Part shown: in pieces, positions 8,454-17,025 of the stretch | Layout: every line of letters begins with the position of its first letter | Position numbering within the stretch: the first letter of the stretch is position 1 | NCBI GenBank assembly: GCA_964527925.1 | Contig: CAZGQO010000001.1 | Location: 124,001 to 188,000, forward strand | DNA from: Ch128b sp964527925 | GTDB lineage: Bacteria; Bacteroidota; Ignavibacteria; Ch128b | Direction: 5' to 3' | DNA length: 64,000 nucleotides | The notes under the pieces: model-generated | Database searches by the model: none | What the model saw: only the letters and a program-made list of their open reading frames with translations | Told to the model about the DNA's origin: nothing | Translations under genes and position numbers: made by a program

Positions 8454-9387
8454 TCTGATCTTGCTGAATTATTTATTTGGTCAGATTGGTATCGTCAAAT
8501 TTCAGGATAATTCGACTTATAAAGGTTCGTGGAATCTTTCAATTGATATTCCAAATTTCATAGCTGAATACTTCCGAACAAAATTTGATCTTGTCATTTA
8601 CTCGCCTAAAACAATTGAAAACGAATTCAACCAGATTGAAAATCAGAATTTATCATTGGACGAACTTTTATTATCAAAGAATATTTTTTATTTGATGAAG
8701 GGAACAATAAAGACATTTTCAATAAATCGATTAGTTGCTGGTGAACCTAAACTTGCTCAATATGAAACTTATTCCAATTATATTGAAATAGAGATTGAAA
8801 TCACCGACTTAAGAAATAAAAAGATAATCTTTGACGAAATAATTGAACAAAAAAGTTCGGATCTCGAAGTCGGCGTTACAATTTTTGGTAAAGAATCCGA
8901 TGCAAAACAAGAATTTCAAAAACTGGATTTGATAAAATTTGGATCCGATGAATTTCTAAAAACTCTTGTCGGTAAAAATCTGATTAAGTTCTGCGAAAAT
9001 TTATCATTGAAATTGGAAAATTCACTATACTTAAATCAAAAACTTACAGAGAGTAAAACTGATAAAACTGAAAATACTTTGTCTTTGAATAGGAAAATCA
9101 TTCAGGGTGAAATTTTGTTTGTTGATCAGGAAACTAAGGAAGTGTTTGTGAATTTAGGCAGAAAAGATAATGTCGATGTTGGAACACTCCTCTATGTTTA
9201 CTCAGCTGGAGACACAATCAAAGATTTATCAACAGGAGAAATTTTAGGAATAACTGATAAGAAAATTGGTGAAATAGAAATTGTCGAAGTAAGAGGTGAC
9301 CGTTTTTCACTGGGTATCATAAAAAAAGAAGAATCAAAAATTCAAAAAGGGAATAAAATCAGACGAGTTATAATCTCATCTGATTAA
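8413..9387 (+). CDS. Exported protein with CsgG/LpoB-like N-terminus and FlgT-C-like end
   Basis: The likely start is the ATG at 8413, which gives a Sec signal peptide of about 23 residues (RKLLSIFFINLILLNYLFGQ). A longer ORF exists upstream but lies inside namZ. The mature N-terminus (IGIVKFQDNSTYKGSW, then IPNFIAEYF, FDLVIYSP) matches the fold pattern of CsgG/LpoB/TolB-N-like envelope proteins. The C-terminus (about 230-324) has VFVNLGRKDNV-VGTLLYVYSAG and a TGEILGITDKKIGEIEI-V block like the FlgT C-terminal domain. No flagellar or curli gene is nearby, so the function is open. The gene overlaps namZ by 41 bases and the convergent gene by 12. Confidence 0.6.
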   Translation: MSLKRKLLSIFFINLILLNYLFGQIGIVKFQDNSTYKGSWNLSIDIPNFIAEYFRTKFDLVIYSPKTIENEFNQIENQNLSLDELLLSKNIFYLMKGTIKTFSINRLVAGEPKLAQYETYSNYIEIEIEITDLRNKKIIFDEIIEQKSSDLEVGVTIFGKESDAKQEFQKLDLIKFGSDEFLKTLVGKNLIKFCENLSLKLENSLYLNQKLTESKTDKTENTLSLNRKIIQGEILFVDQETKEVFVNLGRKDNVDVGTLLYVYSAGDTIKDLSTGEILGITDKKIGEIEIVEVRGDRFSLGIIKKEESKIQKGNKIRRVIISSD

Positions 9388-11016
9388 ATTTTTTGCATCA
9401 AAGTTTACATCTGTAACTGGCCAGCGAGATTTTACTTTAATTGTATCAGGATAATAAGTAAATGGATTTGAAAAATTTTCTCGAGGTAAGTTTTTCTTTG
9501 TAACTCCTAACCTTAAAAAGTAACTGCCGGGCAACAAATTTTTTATCTGATAAGAGTTATTCGTCACAAGAGTTGAAAACCTCTTTTGAAAATTAGTATT
9601 GATTGCTTCGACAATCAGTTCATCATTAACTAAGTTACGATTCTTAATAAAACCAGAAATTGAACTATACTCACTTTCACTATTAGTTTCCAGCTGTTGA
9701 ACAACAACCGTATCAATCGAATTACCTGTTAAATCTTTCAATCTGCCAAGATTTAATCTAACAAGTATTTTTTCTTTTTGTTTTGAGGTCAATAATCTTA
9801 AATCAAAACTTGCACTGTCAACTCTTGAATAAGAAAATTTTAACGGATTATTACCGGTATCTGTGATTGATACCGCAGAAAGGAAATCTTCTTCTTTTAT
9901 ATAATCATTAAACTTTACATAAAACTCTGATTGAAAGTATTCCATAATATTTTGAGAGTAATTACACTTAATGGAATGAAGAAGCAAAGGAATTGTATCT
10001 TTTATGTTTTCAGTATAGAAATTCATCGTTGATTTTACTTTATTATTCGATAAATCTGAGACGCCATCAACTCTAACTTGATAGTCAGTTTCTTTTTGAA
10101 GAGAATCAAAAACTAATATGATTGTTTTATCATCCTTTAAATAAAAAGCTGCAGGATTGAGAGAATTATTTTTTAAAGAATCGTAAAGTGTAAAATTTGA
10201 TACATTTAAATTTGATAAATCAATCGGCTCATTGAAATTTAGATTTATATGATTCAAATCTTCGAATTTCACTGAATTTAAGATTGGTCTGGTTGTATCA
10301 ATCTTTTGTAATTCAAAAAAAACATTTTTAATTACTTTTAGTGAATCTGACAGAATGAAATCATTTACTGGTAAACCAATTTCATCTTCATCTGGATTGA
10401 AAACCAGATTTTTCATTTTATCACGAATTGCAATTATTCTAAAAATCCCATTCGGTAAACCAATCAACTTAAAATTCCCATCTTTTGAAGTTTGAGTTAC
10501 AAAATCTGGTTTAATCAGAGTGTAATCAATTTTTTTTCCAACTGAATCAATCAAATAAAAGAAAATAAAAACACCGTCAGGCTTAGCATCGAACACTCTT
10601 CCAGAGATCTCACCTTCGTCTATTTTTTCCCCTGTTGAAAACTTAAGTGTAAAAGATTCTTTGAGTTTATTTCCTCGTAAATCAGAAATATCGGTACCAA
10701 GTGATATTACATAAGTCTGATTATTCTTCAGTTGATCAGGAAATTGAATTCGTAATTTTTTACCAGACCATTTGATCTCTATTTCATCACTTATATAAGG
10801 AGAGATAAAGATAGAGTTAAAGACAGTTCCCTTATTTATATATTCATCAAATTCGAATTCAACAAAATTTTTATTGAAGTTGATTGAGCCCTGTTCAGGA
10901 AAAGTTCGTAAAATTTGAGGTGGTTCTCTATCAACTGGTCCACCGCCAGGTGGTAATTGATTGGCACAACCAGCAAAAATTAAAATTGCAATAATTATGA
11001 TTGAAAAATATTTCAT
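9376..11016 (-). CDS. Big_5 (Ig-like) domain lipoprotein
   Basis: This 546-aa protein has a lipoprotein signal peptide (FAGC, Cys17). The segment PPGGGPVDREPPQILRT-P, with F-FDEYI soon after, is the common signature of a Bacteroidota lipoprotein family carrying a bacterial Ig-like (Big_5) domain at about 30-130. A carboxypeptidase-regulatory-like segment follows (about 135-200, VFDAKPDGVFIF, then GNFKLIGLPNGIFRI), then further Ig-like repeats. The protein is predicted to be exported and surface-linked. Function is unknown. It is the last gene of a long minus-strand run and overlaps mltG by four bases. A convergent gene overlaps its 3' end. Confidence 0.75.
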   Translation of the reverse strand: MKYFSIIIIAILIFAGCANQLPPGGGPVDREPPQILRTFPEQGSINFNKNFVEFEFDEYINKGTVFNSIFISPYISDEIEIKWSGKKLRIQFPDQLKNNQTYVISLGTDISDLRGNKLKESFTLKFSTGEKIDEGEISGRVFDAKPDGVFIFFYLIDSVGKKIDYTLIKPDFVTQTSKDGNFKLIGLPNGIFRIIAIRDKMKNLVFNPDEDEIGLPVNDFILSDSLKVIKNVFFELQKIDTTRPILNSVKFEDLNHINLNFNEPIDLSNLNVSNFTLYDSLKNNSLNPAAFYLKDDKTIILVFDSLQKETDYQVRVDGVSDLSNNKVKSTMNFYTENIKDTIPLLLHSIKCNYSQNIMEYFQSEFYVKFNDYIKEEDFLSAVSITDTGNNPLKFSYSRVDSASFDLRLLTSKQKEKILVRLNLGRLKDLTGNSIDTVVVQQLETNSESEYSSISGFIKNRNLVNDELIVEAINTNFQKRFSTLVTNNSYQIKNLLPGSYFLRLGVTKKNLPRENFSNPFTYYPDTIKVKSRWPVTDVNFDAKNLIR

Positions 11017-12047
11017 CTTCTATTATTAATCGATTTTCTGTATTCAGCTACTCGTTTCTGGTGTTCTGAATATGTTTTTGAGAACACATGAGTATTTCCA
11101 TCACCCGATGCAACAAAGTACAAATAGTCGTGATGTTCAGGTTCAACAGCTGCTTTTATTGCTTCTTTCCTTGGAAAATTTATTGGACCTGGAGGCAAAT
11201 CAAAATACAAATAAGTGTTGTAGGGAGAATCTAATTTTAGATCATTGTAAGTTATTCTCTTTCCAAATTTTTCTGTAATATAGGCAATGGTTGGATCAGC
11301 CTGTAATTTAATTCTTCTTTTCAATCTATTAAGATATACTCCAGCGATTCTTCTCATTTCAGGAATATGATTGGTCTCTCCCTCAATAATCGAAGCTAAA
11401 GTAATTATTTGATTTTTTGATAATCTCAACTTTTTTTCGAATGGTTTAATTTCATGATCATAAAAATTTTTGAAAGGTTTAAGAAAACTTTCTATTATCT
11501 CTTCAGGAGTTTCTGTCCCCCAAAATTCATAGGTAGCTGGAAGAATATAACCTTCAATGGATGAATGACCGATTTCATATTTTTTCAGGAAGTTTTTATC
11601 CTGTGCAGCTTTCATAAAATCATTTTGGGAGAAATTAAAAAATATCGAACATCTTTGTGCAAGTTGCTTGAGGGTCATCCCTTCAAATATTGTTAATTTG
11701 ATTGTTATTCGATTTTTTCCAGTAACGAGAATATTAAGGTAGTCATAATTTGATAAACCATAAGGCAATGAGTAGAACCCACTTTTGATCTTCTTTTCTG
11801 TTCCAAGTAATTTCCCGACCACAAAAAATGATAACTTTGAATCGATTAATTTGAACTTGTGTAATGAATCCACTACTTCAGAAAAACTCATCCCCTTTTT
11901 GATTAACATTTTTACACTTTCATCTGAACGCTTCGAGTTACTATTAAAGAACCATGACATTCCAAACATTAAAAACAAAATGAATGCTGAAAGAATAATT
12001 ATATAATCATCAGCTTGAAGTAAATTATTGCGAGATTTTTGATCCAT
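11013..12047 (-). CDS. mltG: Endolytic peptidoglycan transglycosylase MltG
   Basis: YceG-family lytic transglycosylase, which cleaves nascent glycan strands and may act as a terminator of chain elongation. An N-terminal transmembrane helix (about 17-38) anchors it, and a LysM-like/YceG domain follows. The catalytic block ASIIEGETN-IPEMRRIAGVYLNRL-R--KLQADPTIAY contains the conserved glutamate of IVEKET-type motifs, here as IEGET. I chose the ATG at 12047, directly after tsaD. An upstream TTG at 12071 would extend into tsaD. The length of about 344 aa fits the family. Confidence 0.9.
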   Translation of the reverse strand: MDQKSRNNLLQADDYIIILSAFILFLMFGMSWFFNSNSKRSDESVKMLIKKGMSFSEVVDSLHKFKLIDSKLSFFVVGKLLGTEKKIKSGFYSLPYGLSNYDYLNILVTGKNRITIKLTIFEGMTLKQLAQRCSIFFNFSQNDFMKAAQDKNFLKKYEIGHSSIEGYILPATYEFWGTETPEEIIESFLKPFKNFYDHEIKPFEKKLRLSKNQIITLASIIEGETNHIPEMRRIAGVYLNRLKRRIKLQADPTIAYITEKFGKRITYNDLKLDSPYNTYLYFDLPPGPINFPRKEAIKAAVEPEHHDYLYFVASGDGNTHVFSKTYSEHQKRVAEYRKSINNRR

Positions 12048-12048
12048 G

Positions 12049-13035
12049 CTAATTAGGAAATGGTTGAACAATTTTTGATCTCAAGTAATGTCCTGTTTCA
12101 AAAGATTTTAGTCCAGCAAAAGCAATCATTGCCCCATTATCTGTGCAAAGTGAAAGAGATGGAGTAAAAATTTTAATCTCATCTTTCAATAATTCTCTCA
12201 TTCTTTGACTAAGTTTTTTGTTTGCTGCAACGCCACCAACAATTGCAATGTTCTTTACCTTAAAATCCTCCGCAGCTTTAACAGTTTTTTGAACTAATGC
12301 TTCAACCACAGATTTCTGAAAAGATGCTGCAATATTTTTTTTGATAAAATCGTCAATTTCTGATTTAAAATTCTTTTCAATAAAACGAAGAACTGAAGTT
12401 TTCAAACCACTAAAACTGAAATCATATTTTCCACTCACATCAGCAATAGGAAATTTTACAAAATTTTCATCTCCATCTCTGGCAAGATTTTCAATTTCAG
12501 CACCTGCTGGATATTTTAAGCCTAATAATTTCCCGACTTTATCAAATGCTTCTCCCGCAGCATCATCGAGAGTATTTCCAAGTAATGTAGTTTTATAAAA
12601 ATCTTCAATTAAAAACAGACTTGTATTTCCACCCGAAACTAATAAAGCGATGTAAGGAAAAGATAAATCTGGATTCTCAATAAAAACAGAATACAAATGT
12701 CCATCAATATGATTTACTGGTACAAAAGGTTTTTCAAGCGATAACGATAATCCTGTTCCAAAACAATAACCAACAATCAACGCACCAATCAAACCAGGAC
12801 CTGCAGTGGCTGTGATCAAATCAATATCTGTAAGATTGATTTTCGTTTTTGTTAATGCTTCATCAAGTAGTGGAAGAATTTTTTGCAAATGAGCACGACT
12901 CGCAATCTCTGGTACAACTCCACCAAATTCTGAATGAACTTTCTGTGAAAAAATTTCATTCACCAAAATTTTATTATCTTCAAGAATCCCTATGGAAGTC
13001 TCATCGCAAGAAGTTTCTATTCCGAGTACAATCAT
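12049..13035 (-). CDS. tsaD: tRNA N6-adenosine threonylcarbamoyltransferase
   Basis: Transfers the threonylcarbamoyl group to A37 of ANN-decoding tRNAs, together with TsaB and TsaE. The N-terminus GIETSCDETS and the metal-binding HxxxH (HIDGH, residues 109-113) are diagnostic. In most homologues the motif is H-[LM/I]-E-G-H, so the Asp in the middle is a small variation. The C-terminal CTDNGAMIA provides the third metal ligand. At 328 aa it is full length. The ORF begins at an ATG at 13035 and overlaps the proline dehydrogenase stop by four bases. Confidence 0.95.
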   Translation of the reverse strand: MIVLGIETSCDETSIGILEDNKILVNEIFSQKVHSEFGGVVPEIASRAHLQKILPLLDEALTKTKINLTDIDLITATAGPGLIGALIVGYCFGTGLSLSLEKPFVPVNHIDGHLYSVFIENPDLSFPYIALLVSGGNTSLFLIEDFYKTTLLGNTLDDAAGEAFDKVGKLLGLKYPAGAEIENLARDGDENFVKFPIADVSGKYDFSFSGLKTSVLRFIEKNFKSEIDDFIKKNIAASFQKSVVEALVQKTVKAAEDFKVKNIAIVGGVAANKKLSQRMRELLKDEIKIFTPSLSLCTDNGAMIAFAGLKSFETGHYLRSKIVQPFPN

Positions 13036-13940
13036 CCTCTTCTGGCAAATATATTTTTGATAATTGCGATTGGTAATTCCGGATTTTCTTTCATTCTTCT
13101 AATACTGTATTTGTACCAATGTTCACCATAAGGAACATATACTCGAACCTTATATCCCTCTCTAACCAGCTGATCTCTTAAATCCACTTTTACACCAAGC
13201 AACATTTGAAATTCAAAATCGTTATTCGTTTTTGAATACTTTCTAATTAAGTTTTTAGCTGCATCAATTAATTTTTTATCATGAGTAGCAATTCCCACAT
13301 AAACATTATTAGCAAATAAGAACTCCAGTAGCTTAACATAATTATCTCTAATTTCTTGTTTTCCTTTGTAGGCAATTTCAGGCGGTTCGTTATAGATTCC
13401 TTTGCAGAGCCTTACACTGCTGCCTTTAAGTAACTCAAGAGCATCATTCAAGTATGTATCAGCTTTTCGTAGATAAGCCTGCATTACCATTCCGAAGTTT
13501 AAATATTCTTTTCGTAATTCTTTATAAATGTTAATTGTAGCTTCTGTACATGAGGAGTCTTCCATATCAATTTCGATATAGTTGTTTAGTTCTTTTGCTT
13601 TGTTTAAGATTTTTTTCATGTTGGCGAGGCATAAATTATAATCCAGTTTGAGACCAATTTGAGTTAGTTTTATTGAAAGTGTTGATTTTAAGTTTTCTTT
13701 GTTGATTGTTTCCAGAACACGAATAGCTTCTTCAACTGCACTATTCGCTTCTTCAATATTGGTTGTATCTTCACCGAGAACATCCATCGTTGCAAAAATA
13801 TTTTTAGAGTTGAGTTCATTTACTAATCGAACTGCGTCTTCTAACTTTTCACCTGCAATATATCGGGATGCGAAAAGTCGAATAAAAGATTTTGGAAATA
13901 GTTGAACTAATTTGATTAAAGCAGAATTTAATAATTTCAC
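13032..13940 (-). CDS. Proline dehydrogenase (monofunctional)
   Basis: FAD-dependent TIM-barrel enzyme that oxidises proline to 1-pyrroline-5-carboxylate. The family signatures are clear: DMEDSSC-EATI mid-protein, SVRLCKGIYNEPPEIA, and the C-terminal substrate-binding block YVPYGEHWYKYSIRRMKENPE with its paired arginines. At 302 aa it is a short PutB/FadM-like form without the P5C dehydrogenase domain. The start is GTG. It lies between coaE and tsaD, an unrelated context that suggests operon growth by simple clustering. Confidence 0.93.
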   Translation of the reverse strand: MKLLNSALIKLVQLFPKSFIRLFASRYIAGEKLEDAVRLVNELNSKNIFATMDVLGEDTTNIEEANSAVEEAIRVLETINKENLKSTLSIKLTQIGLKLDYNLCLANMKKILNKAKELNNYIEIDMEDSSCTEATINIYKELRKEYLNFGMVMQAYLRKADTYLNDALELLKGSSVRLCKGIYNEPPEIAYKGKQEIRDNYVKLLEFLFANNVYVGIATHDKKLIDAAKNLIRKYSKTNNDFEFQMLLGVKVDLRDQLVREGYKVRVYVPYGEHWYKYSIRRMKENPELPIAIIKNIFARRG

Positions 13941-13954
13941 AGCTTAACTCCGAT

Positions 13955-14581
13955 TTATTCTCTTTTTCTGGAATCTGTGAGAAGTGTAATTACTTTGTAA
14001 ATAAAATTGAACTTTTCGTACAATTCTTCAAGTGAACCATTATTGTGAATAACAAAGTGAGAAAGTTCTTCCGCTAAATCTGGATCTAACTGATATTGAA
14101 TTCTTTGATAAAACTCATCAGGTGTAATTTTATCTCTTTCGATTGTTCGTTGAAGTCTTAATTTAAGGTCTGATTTAAAGAGTATTATGTAATCGAATTT
14201 TTTCTCAATTGCTGCTTCAAAAACTAAAGCGGACTCGACAAAAACTCTATTTACTTTTTTAAATGCTTTCTGCGACCTTCGTTGAATTTCTACTATTGTG
14301 GGAGGATGAACAATTTTTGTAAGTTTTTTATAAAGGTCAGGATCTGTAAAAATTTTGGAAGCAATAAATTTAGTATTTAATTCACCGTGAGTTAAATAAG
14401 CTTCTGAACCGAACTGCTTTCTAATCTGTTCTTGAATTCGAGGATTTTTGGTCATCAATTCTTTAGCAACATGATCTGAATTGATGACCATTTCATTTTT
14501 TTCTAACAGGTATTTTGCGAAAAGAGATTTACCCGTTCCTAATCCACCTGTTATGGCAATCAAATATTTATTTTTCGGCAT
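13955..14581 (-). CDS. coaE: Dephospho-CoA kinase
   Basis: Phosphorylates the 3'-hydroxyl of dephospho-CoA, the last step of coenzyme A synthesis. The P-loop GGLGTGKS is at residues 12-19. The conserved INSDHVAKELM segment follows, along with the VHP and ESALVFEA blocks and the lid region (LRLQRTIERD). The length of 208 aa is normal. It begins 11 bases after rny. Confidence 0.93.
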   Translation of the reverse strand: MPKNKYLIAITGGLGTGKSLFAKYLLEKNEMVINSDHVAKELMTKNPRIQEQIRKQFGSEAYLTHGELNTKFIASKIFTDPDLYKKLTKIVHPPTIVEIQRRSQKAFKKVNRVFVESALVFEAAIEKKFDYIILFKSDLKLRLQRTIERDKITPDEFYQRIQYQLDPDLAEELSHFVIHNNGSLEELYEKFNFIYKVITLLTDSRKRE

Positions 14582-14592
14582 TAATCAAAAAT

Positions 14593-16155
14593 TTATTTCG
14601 CAAATGCAATTTTGCGAACTTCTCTAATAACTACAACTTTAATCTGACCCGGAAATTCTAATTCTTCCTGAATTCTTGTTGCAATATCCTGAGCTAATTT
14701 ATCTGCACCGATATCGTCAATCTTTTCATGTTCAACAACTACACGAACTTCTCTGCCAGCTTGAATTGCATATGTTTTGGCAACTCCTTCAAACGATTTT
14801 GCGATTGATTCTAATTTTTCTAATCTCTTAACATAAGATTCGAGTGGTTCTCTTCTGGCGCCAGGTCTTGCACCACTAATTGCATCGGCAGCCTGAACAA
14901 TGGCTGCTATTGGATGTTCCATTTCAACATCTTCATGATGTGATGCAATTGCATTTACGACAATTGGATGCTCATTATATTTCTTCGCTACTTCTGCACC
15001 AATTAGAGCGTGTGGACCTTCTGTGTTTTTATCTAAAACTTTACCGATGTCATGTAAAATGGCTCCTCTTTTCGCAAGCATTGGATCTAATCCTAATTCA
15101 GCTGCCATAATTCCAGCAAGAACAGCTGTCTCTTTACTGTGCTGCAAAAGATTTTGTCCATAGCTCTGTCGATATTTCATTTTACCAATAAGTTTAACTA
15201 ACTCTGGATGCATTCCATGAATACCAAGTTCAATTAGAGTGTTTTCACCATCTTCGATTATTTGATCTTCGAGATCAATTCGAACTTTTTCGACAACTTC
15301 TTCAATGCGAGCTGGATGAATTCTTCCATCTGCTATAAGTCGTTCGAGGGCAACTTTTGCGACTTCTCTTCTGAATGGATCAAACGCGGAAAGAATCACA
15401 GCTTCAGGAGTATCATCAACAATTACATCAACACCGGTTACAGCTTCAAATGCTCGAATGTTTCTTCCTTCTTTACCAATTATTCGACCCTTCATTTCTT
15501 CATTTTGAATTTGAATCACGCTGACTGTAGTTTCAACAGAATGATCAGCAGCTGAACGTTGAATCGCCTGAACAATTATTTTGTTTGCTTCCTTTTTAGC
15601 TTCTGCTTTTGCTTCATCACGTATTTGTTTAATGTATTGCGCCGCTTCTAACTTTGCTTCATTTATTAAATTTTCGACAAGCATCTTCTTTGCTTCTTCC
15701 TGTGTCAAGCCTGCGATTTTCTCAAGTTTTGTAAATTGTTCTTCAATTAAAGTTTCAAGCCTCTTAGATTTCTTGTTGTAATCTTCGATCTTTTCATTAA
15801 GTGTTGTTTCTAATTCTTGAAGCTGCTTTTCTTTTTTTTCAAGCAATTCAGACTTTTTATCAATCGCTTCTTCACGAATTTTTAATTGACGTTCAATATT
15901 TTGAAGAGCATTTTTCTTATTGGTTACTTCCTGTTCGAAAGCCTGTTTTTTCTTAAACCACTCGTCCTTGACTTCAAGTAGTTTTTCACGTTTGATGTTT
16001 TTTGCTTCTCGTTCAGCTTCTTCTATTATTTTTTTTGCTTGAATTTCAGCGGCAGCAATACTTTTTTTACCGACCTGTGAATTCAAAGTCCAGCCAATGA
16101 AAAATAGAGCCACGCTGAAAATCACAATCAAAGGTATTAAAATATTAAGTTCCAT
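14593..16155 (-). CDS. rny: Ribonuclease Y
   Basis: Membrane-bound endoribonuclease that starts bulk mRNA decay. Order of parts: an N-terminal transmembrane helix (about 5-23), a long charged coiled coil (about 30-190), a KH RNA-binding domain with IGKEGRNIRAFE, and an HD domain with HDIGK and ASHHEDVEMEHP supplying metal ligands. Length is about 520 aa, as usual. I use the ATG at 16155; a TTG at 16161 is the alternative. The gene follows zapA and a structured RNA, an arrangement found in several phyla. Confidence 0.95.
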   Translation of the reverse strand: MELNILIPLIVIFSVALFFIGWTLNSQVGKKSIAAAEIQAKKIIEEAEREAKNIKREKLLEVKDEWFKKKQAFEQEVTNKKNALQNIERQLKIREEAIDKKSELLEKKEKQLQELETTLNEKIEDYNKKSKRLETLIEEQFTKLEKIAGLTQEEAKKMLVENLINEAKLEAAQYIKQIRDEAKAEAKKEANKIIVQAIQRSAADHSVETTVSVIQIQNEEMKGRIIGKEGRNIRAFEAVTGVDVIVDDTPEAVILSAFDPFRREVAKVALERLIADGRIHPARIEEVVEKVRIDLEDQIIEDGENTLIELGIHGMHPELVKLIGKMKYRQSYGQNLLQHSKETAVLAGIMAAELGLDPMLAKRGAILHDIGKVLDKNTEGPHALIGAEVAKKYNEHPIVVNAIASHHEDVEMEHPIAAIVQAADAISGARPGARREPLESYVKRLEKLESIAKSFEGVAKTYAIQAGREVRVVVEHEKIDDIGADKLAQDIATRIQEELEFPGQIKVVVIREVRKIAFAK

Positions 16156-16183
16156 AACCAACTCACTTTCTTTTTTTTAATTT

Positions 16184-16405
16184 ACCGCTCCAGAACTTCA
16201 AGATAGGAATTGAGAACCTATCTCTGACATAGTGGGTGTTAGCTCAAAAGCTTTTTACTTCCACCGAGCTAAATGATTGTTTCTCAACAATCTCATTTAG
16301 CTTCTCGCCATAAGGCGAGCGAGGCCTGTAATACGCTTTTGAAGTCTAACTCCCTTAATTTTGGGTGTTAGTCCTCAATTTTTTTCTTTAGAAGTCTGGA
16401 GCGGT
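16184..16405 (-). ncRNA. ssrS: Probable 6S RNA
   Basis: The 222-base interval between zapA and rny is framed by a long closing stem: ACCGCTCCAGA plus CTTC at the 5' end pairs with GAAG plus TCTGGAGCGGT at the 3' end. Inside, a nine-pair helix (TTCAAAAGC with GCTTTTGAG, one G-U) brings the halves together. Local hairpins are visible, for example CTCGCC-TTAT-GGCGAG, AGATAGG-loop-CCTATCT, and an arm with AGCTAAAT and ATTTAGCT. A long rod with internal bulges next to zapA is the usual setting and shape of 6S RNA, which sequesters RNA polymerase holoenzyme. It is slightly longer than typical 6S RNA. It is clearly not tmRNA, RNase P RNA or SRP RNA, whose conserved cores are absent. Confidence 0.72.
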
Positions 16406-16420
16406 TAGAAGTGAAAATTT

Positions 16421-16702
16421 TTAAGAAATGTCTTCAAGCAACTGGTTTAGAGCATTCAGTTTATCAGTTGCAATTTGAAAATCTTTAGATGCATTTTCTT
16501 TTTCAATAAATAAGTCATTAGCGATATTCAAAGCCGCAACTATTGCAATTGTCTGTGGAGGCTGACCACTCATATCCACTTTTAAATCATTCATCAACGA
16601 ATTGACATACTCGCTAACATTTTTAGCGCGTTCTTCATTATCGACCACTAATGAATATTCTTTATCAAAAATTTTAAGTTTCAATTTAGTATTTGAAGAC
16701 AT
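16421..16702 (-). CDS. zapA: Cell division protein ZapA
   Basis: This 93-aa protein has the ZapA pattern: a short N-terminal beta region (LKLKIFDKEYSLVVD), an R-AKNVSEYVNSLM segment, the I-AALNIANDLF helix and a C-terminal coiled coil. ZapA bundles FtsZ filaments at the division site. It sits 11 bases after a small coiled-coil gene and immediately before the 6S RNA, which supports both calls. Confidence 0.87.
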   Translation of the reverse strand: MSSNTKLKLKIFDKEYSLVVDNEERAKNVSEYVNSLMNDLKVDMSGQPPQTIAIVAALNIANDLFIEKENASKDFQIATDKLNALNQLLEDIS

Positions 16703-16713
16703 TTCTTAGTTAA

Positions 16714-17025
16714 TTAATTGTTTAAGTATACTTCTATCCTCTCCAGAATAGCAGAAATACGGTTTTTAAGATTTTGCCTTTCCTTTTCTGAGATAATTAC
16801 CGTATTTCTTGCAACTTCCAGCTGATTTTTCAAATTTTCAATCTCTTTATCTTTAACTAAAAGTTCTTTTTCTAATTCTTCGAGTTTCTTACGTAAATTT
16901 AATAATTCACTCTCTAAATTTGAATTCTCTTCTTTTATTTCTTTAAATCGGACAATAAAAACTTTTAAATTTTTCTCTAACCTTTCAACAGCTTCTAAAA
17001 ATTTTGTCCGATTTTCATTTTCCAT
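16714..17025 (-). CDS. Small coiled-coil protein upstream of zapA (ZapB-like)
   Basis: This 103-aa protein is almost entirely charged heptad repeat (about 25-85, e.g. LRKKLEELEKELLVKDKEIENL). There is no signal peptide or membrane segment. The ATG at 17025 overlaps the pheT stop (TGATG), with AGGA about 10 bases upstream. Small coiled-coil genes commonly sit between pheT and zapA in Bacteroidota. A ZapB-like role in divisome assembly is inferred from this position, because the sequence has no diagnostic motif. Confidence 0.7.
   Translation of the reverse strand: MENENRTKFLEAVERLEKNLKVFIVRFKEIKEENSNLESELLNLRKKLEELEKELLVKDKEIENLKNQLEVARNTVIISEKERQNLKNRISAILERIEVYLNN

Noticed and set aside
16184..16405. 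tmRNA, RNase P RNA or SRP RNA as identity of the structured RNA
   Set aside because: None of their conserved cores is present, and the closing-stem architecture and zapA neighbour fit 6S RNA better.
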